A stretch of 64,000 nt of DNA from Mactromeris polynyma (Eukaryota > Mollusca > Bivalvia > Venerida > Mactridae), in the NCBI GenBank assembly GCA_032209605.1, contig JASFXZ010000008.1, forward strand, positions 6,324,001 through 6,388,000, read 5' to 3'. The position numbers were made by a program, and so were the translations under genes. Positions 63,801 through 64,000 of the stretch are shown here, piece by piece (position 1 is the stretch's first letter; every line of letters begins with the position of its first letter). Below the pieces are notes generated by a model, which did not search any database, was not told the origin of the DNA, and was given only the letters and a program-made list of their open reading frames with translations.

Positions 63801-64000
63801 CTGCAATCCAGAGATTATAGAGAAATGTAATGCTATATATAGTAGTTCACATTTATATTATTTCAAATTCAGTAGGCCACAGACTCATGTGCACACACAA
63901 TACATACGTAGATTTATAGACATTTACAACATGTCACTACAGGTCTACTTCTATAACAACATGACAACACAATATATGTGATGAGCAGTAATGTTATTCA

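Larger units (their letters stand above)
1091..63212. other. Other introns longer than 300 bp, nothing recognised
   Basis: No gene, RNA or repeat was found beyond AT-rich intron sequence in these stretches: 1091-1473, 10535-10849, 11128-11670, 12567-12922, 19151-19543, 20114-20418, 22099-22467, 22690-23160, 23333-23676, 28917-29358, 30744-31259, 31619-32083, 36408-36724, 36907-37320, 39018-39391, 40103-40511, 42512-42848, 43511-43823, 44347-44731, 45432-45803, 45963-46302, 46413-46734, 47620-48394, 49632-49978, 50570-51031, 52356-52680, 53228-53623, 57149-57605, 58538-58901, 59130-59477, 59801-60231, 60650-61070, 61616-61943 and 62480-63212. The longest is 47620-48394 (775 bp). Confidence 0.6.
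9540..63800 (-). other. Glycine-rich composite-module region (G1-G23)
   Basis: Protein-level repeat region. Each module joins a glycine half (GAGHGGxGG, YGSxYxP, GSGGGN, GGGYLxW, GGGSGGSIxI, GHGxI, GGGGSGGRIxI, GAAGTVYL) to a beta-rich linker half (FDEVxI, GDxTGxVHV, FxID, VxFP, TGVxxLxI, STAQTAL, VKYxGxLxMN, ESxGxxxxxGxGY). In the best-preserved stretch, within E72, the GAGHGG landmarks fall near 17940, 16670, 15405 and 14170, a period of about 1,250 nt or 420 residues. Alternating hydrophobic residues between GG turns suggest a parallel beta-solenoid or stacked beta sheets. That is inference; no fold is established here. Confidence 0.85.

Overview
The window is almost entirely one protein-coding gene on the minus strand, open at both ends. 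I can chain 91 exons (called E1 to E91 in transcript order, from about 63800 down to about 66). Each has an AG acceptor and a GT donor on the reverse complement, every junction is phase-compatible, and no start or stop codon falls in the chain. The exons sum to 33,366 nt, about 11,120 codons, so roughly half of the window is coding and the visible part of the protein alone exceeds 1 MDa. Spliceosomal introns of 164-775 bp, AT-rich introns and tRNA-derived SINE copies mark this as a metazoan nuclear genome. Frequent ACATGTA-type intron words and the long EGF arrays make a lophotrochozoan, perhaps a bivalve mollusc, my best guess; that last step is weak inference.

Layout in transcript direction. 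From 63800 to about 9500 lie 23 consecutive glycine-rich composite modules (G1-G23), plus the tail of an earlier one in E1-E2. A full module is about 420 residues. The glycine half carries GAGHGGxGG, then YGSxYxP, GSGGGNGG, GGRGGGYL, GGGSGGSIxI, GHGxI and GGGGSGGRIxI. A bridge follows, with GAAGTVYL and a YxxLxxDN strand. The linker half is beta-rich and carries an FDEVxI strand, GDxTGxVHV, an FxID/FP strand, GxxTGVxxLxI and a VKYxGxLxMN strand, returning to GPGAG. Most modules are split over 3-8 small exons, but four very large exons (E72 6,228 nt, E58 3,042 nt, E53 2,442 nt, E51 1,252 nt) hold one to five modules without introns.

E76 is the transition exon: a last, cysteine-containing glycine module runs into EGF-like units. 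From about 9500 to 66 (E76-E91) lie about 49 EGF-like units. After five irregular ones they follow a strict four-unit super-repeat (a: GCPG..C.GHG.C; b: DCPG.PDC....C..GWMG..C; c: PC.HG...C.C..CY.G..C; d: EC.G.G.C...C.C..G..G..C), repeated 11 times in register, with almost all introns in phase 1.

Three insertions break the glycine region: a candidate galactose-binding (F5/8 C-like) sandwich in E11-E13, a six-cysteine CxxC cluster in E30 and a Thr/Ser/Pro-rich mucin-like linker in E37. Noncoding content is intronic: three clear copies and one doubtful copy of one tRNA-Arg-like SINE family, one tRNA-like relic, two 36-bp minisatellites, a 13-bp array, and an 87-bp array that repeats a splice acceptor together with the start of its exon. 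I see no second gene, promoter or polyadenylation region. The overall picture is a giant modular extracellular or cell-surface protein with a long beta-rich glycine scaffold followed by a disulfide-stiffened EGF stalk. I cannot name it, and its function is unknown to me.
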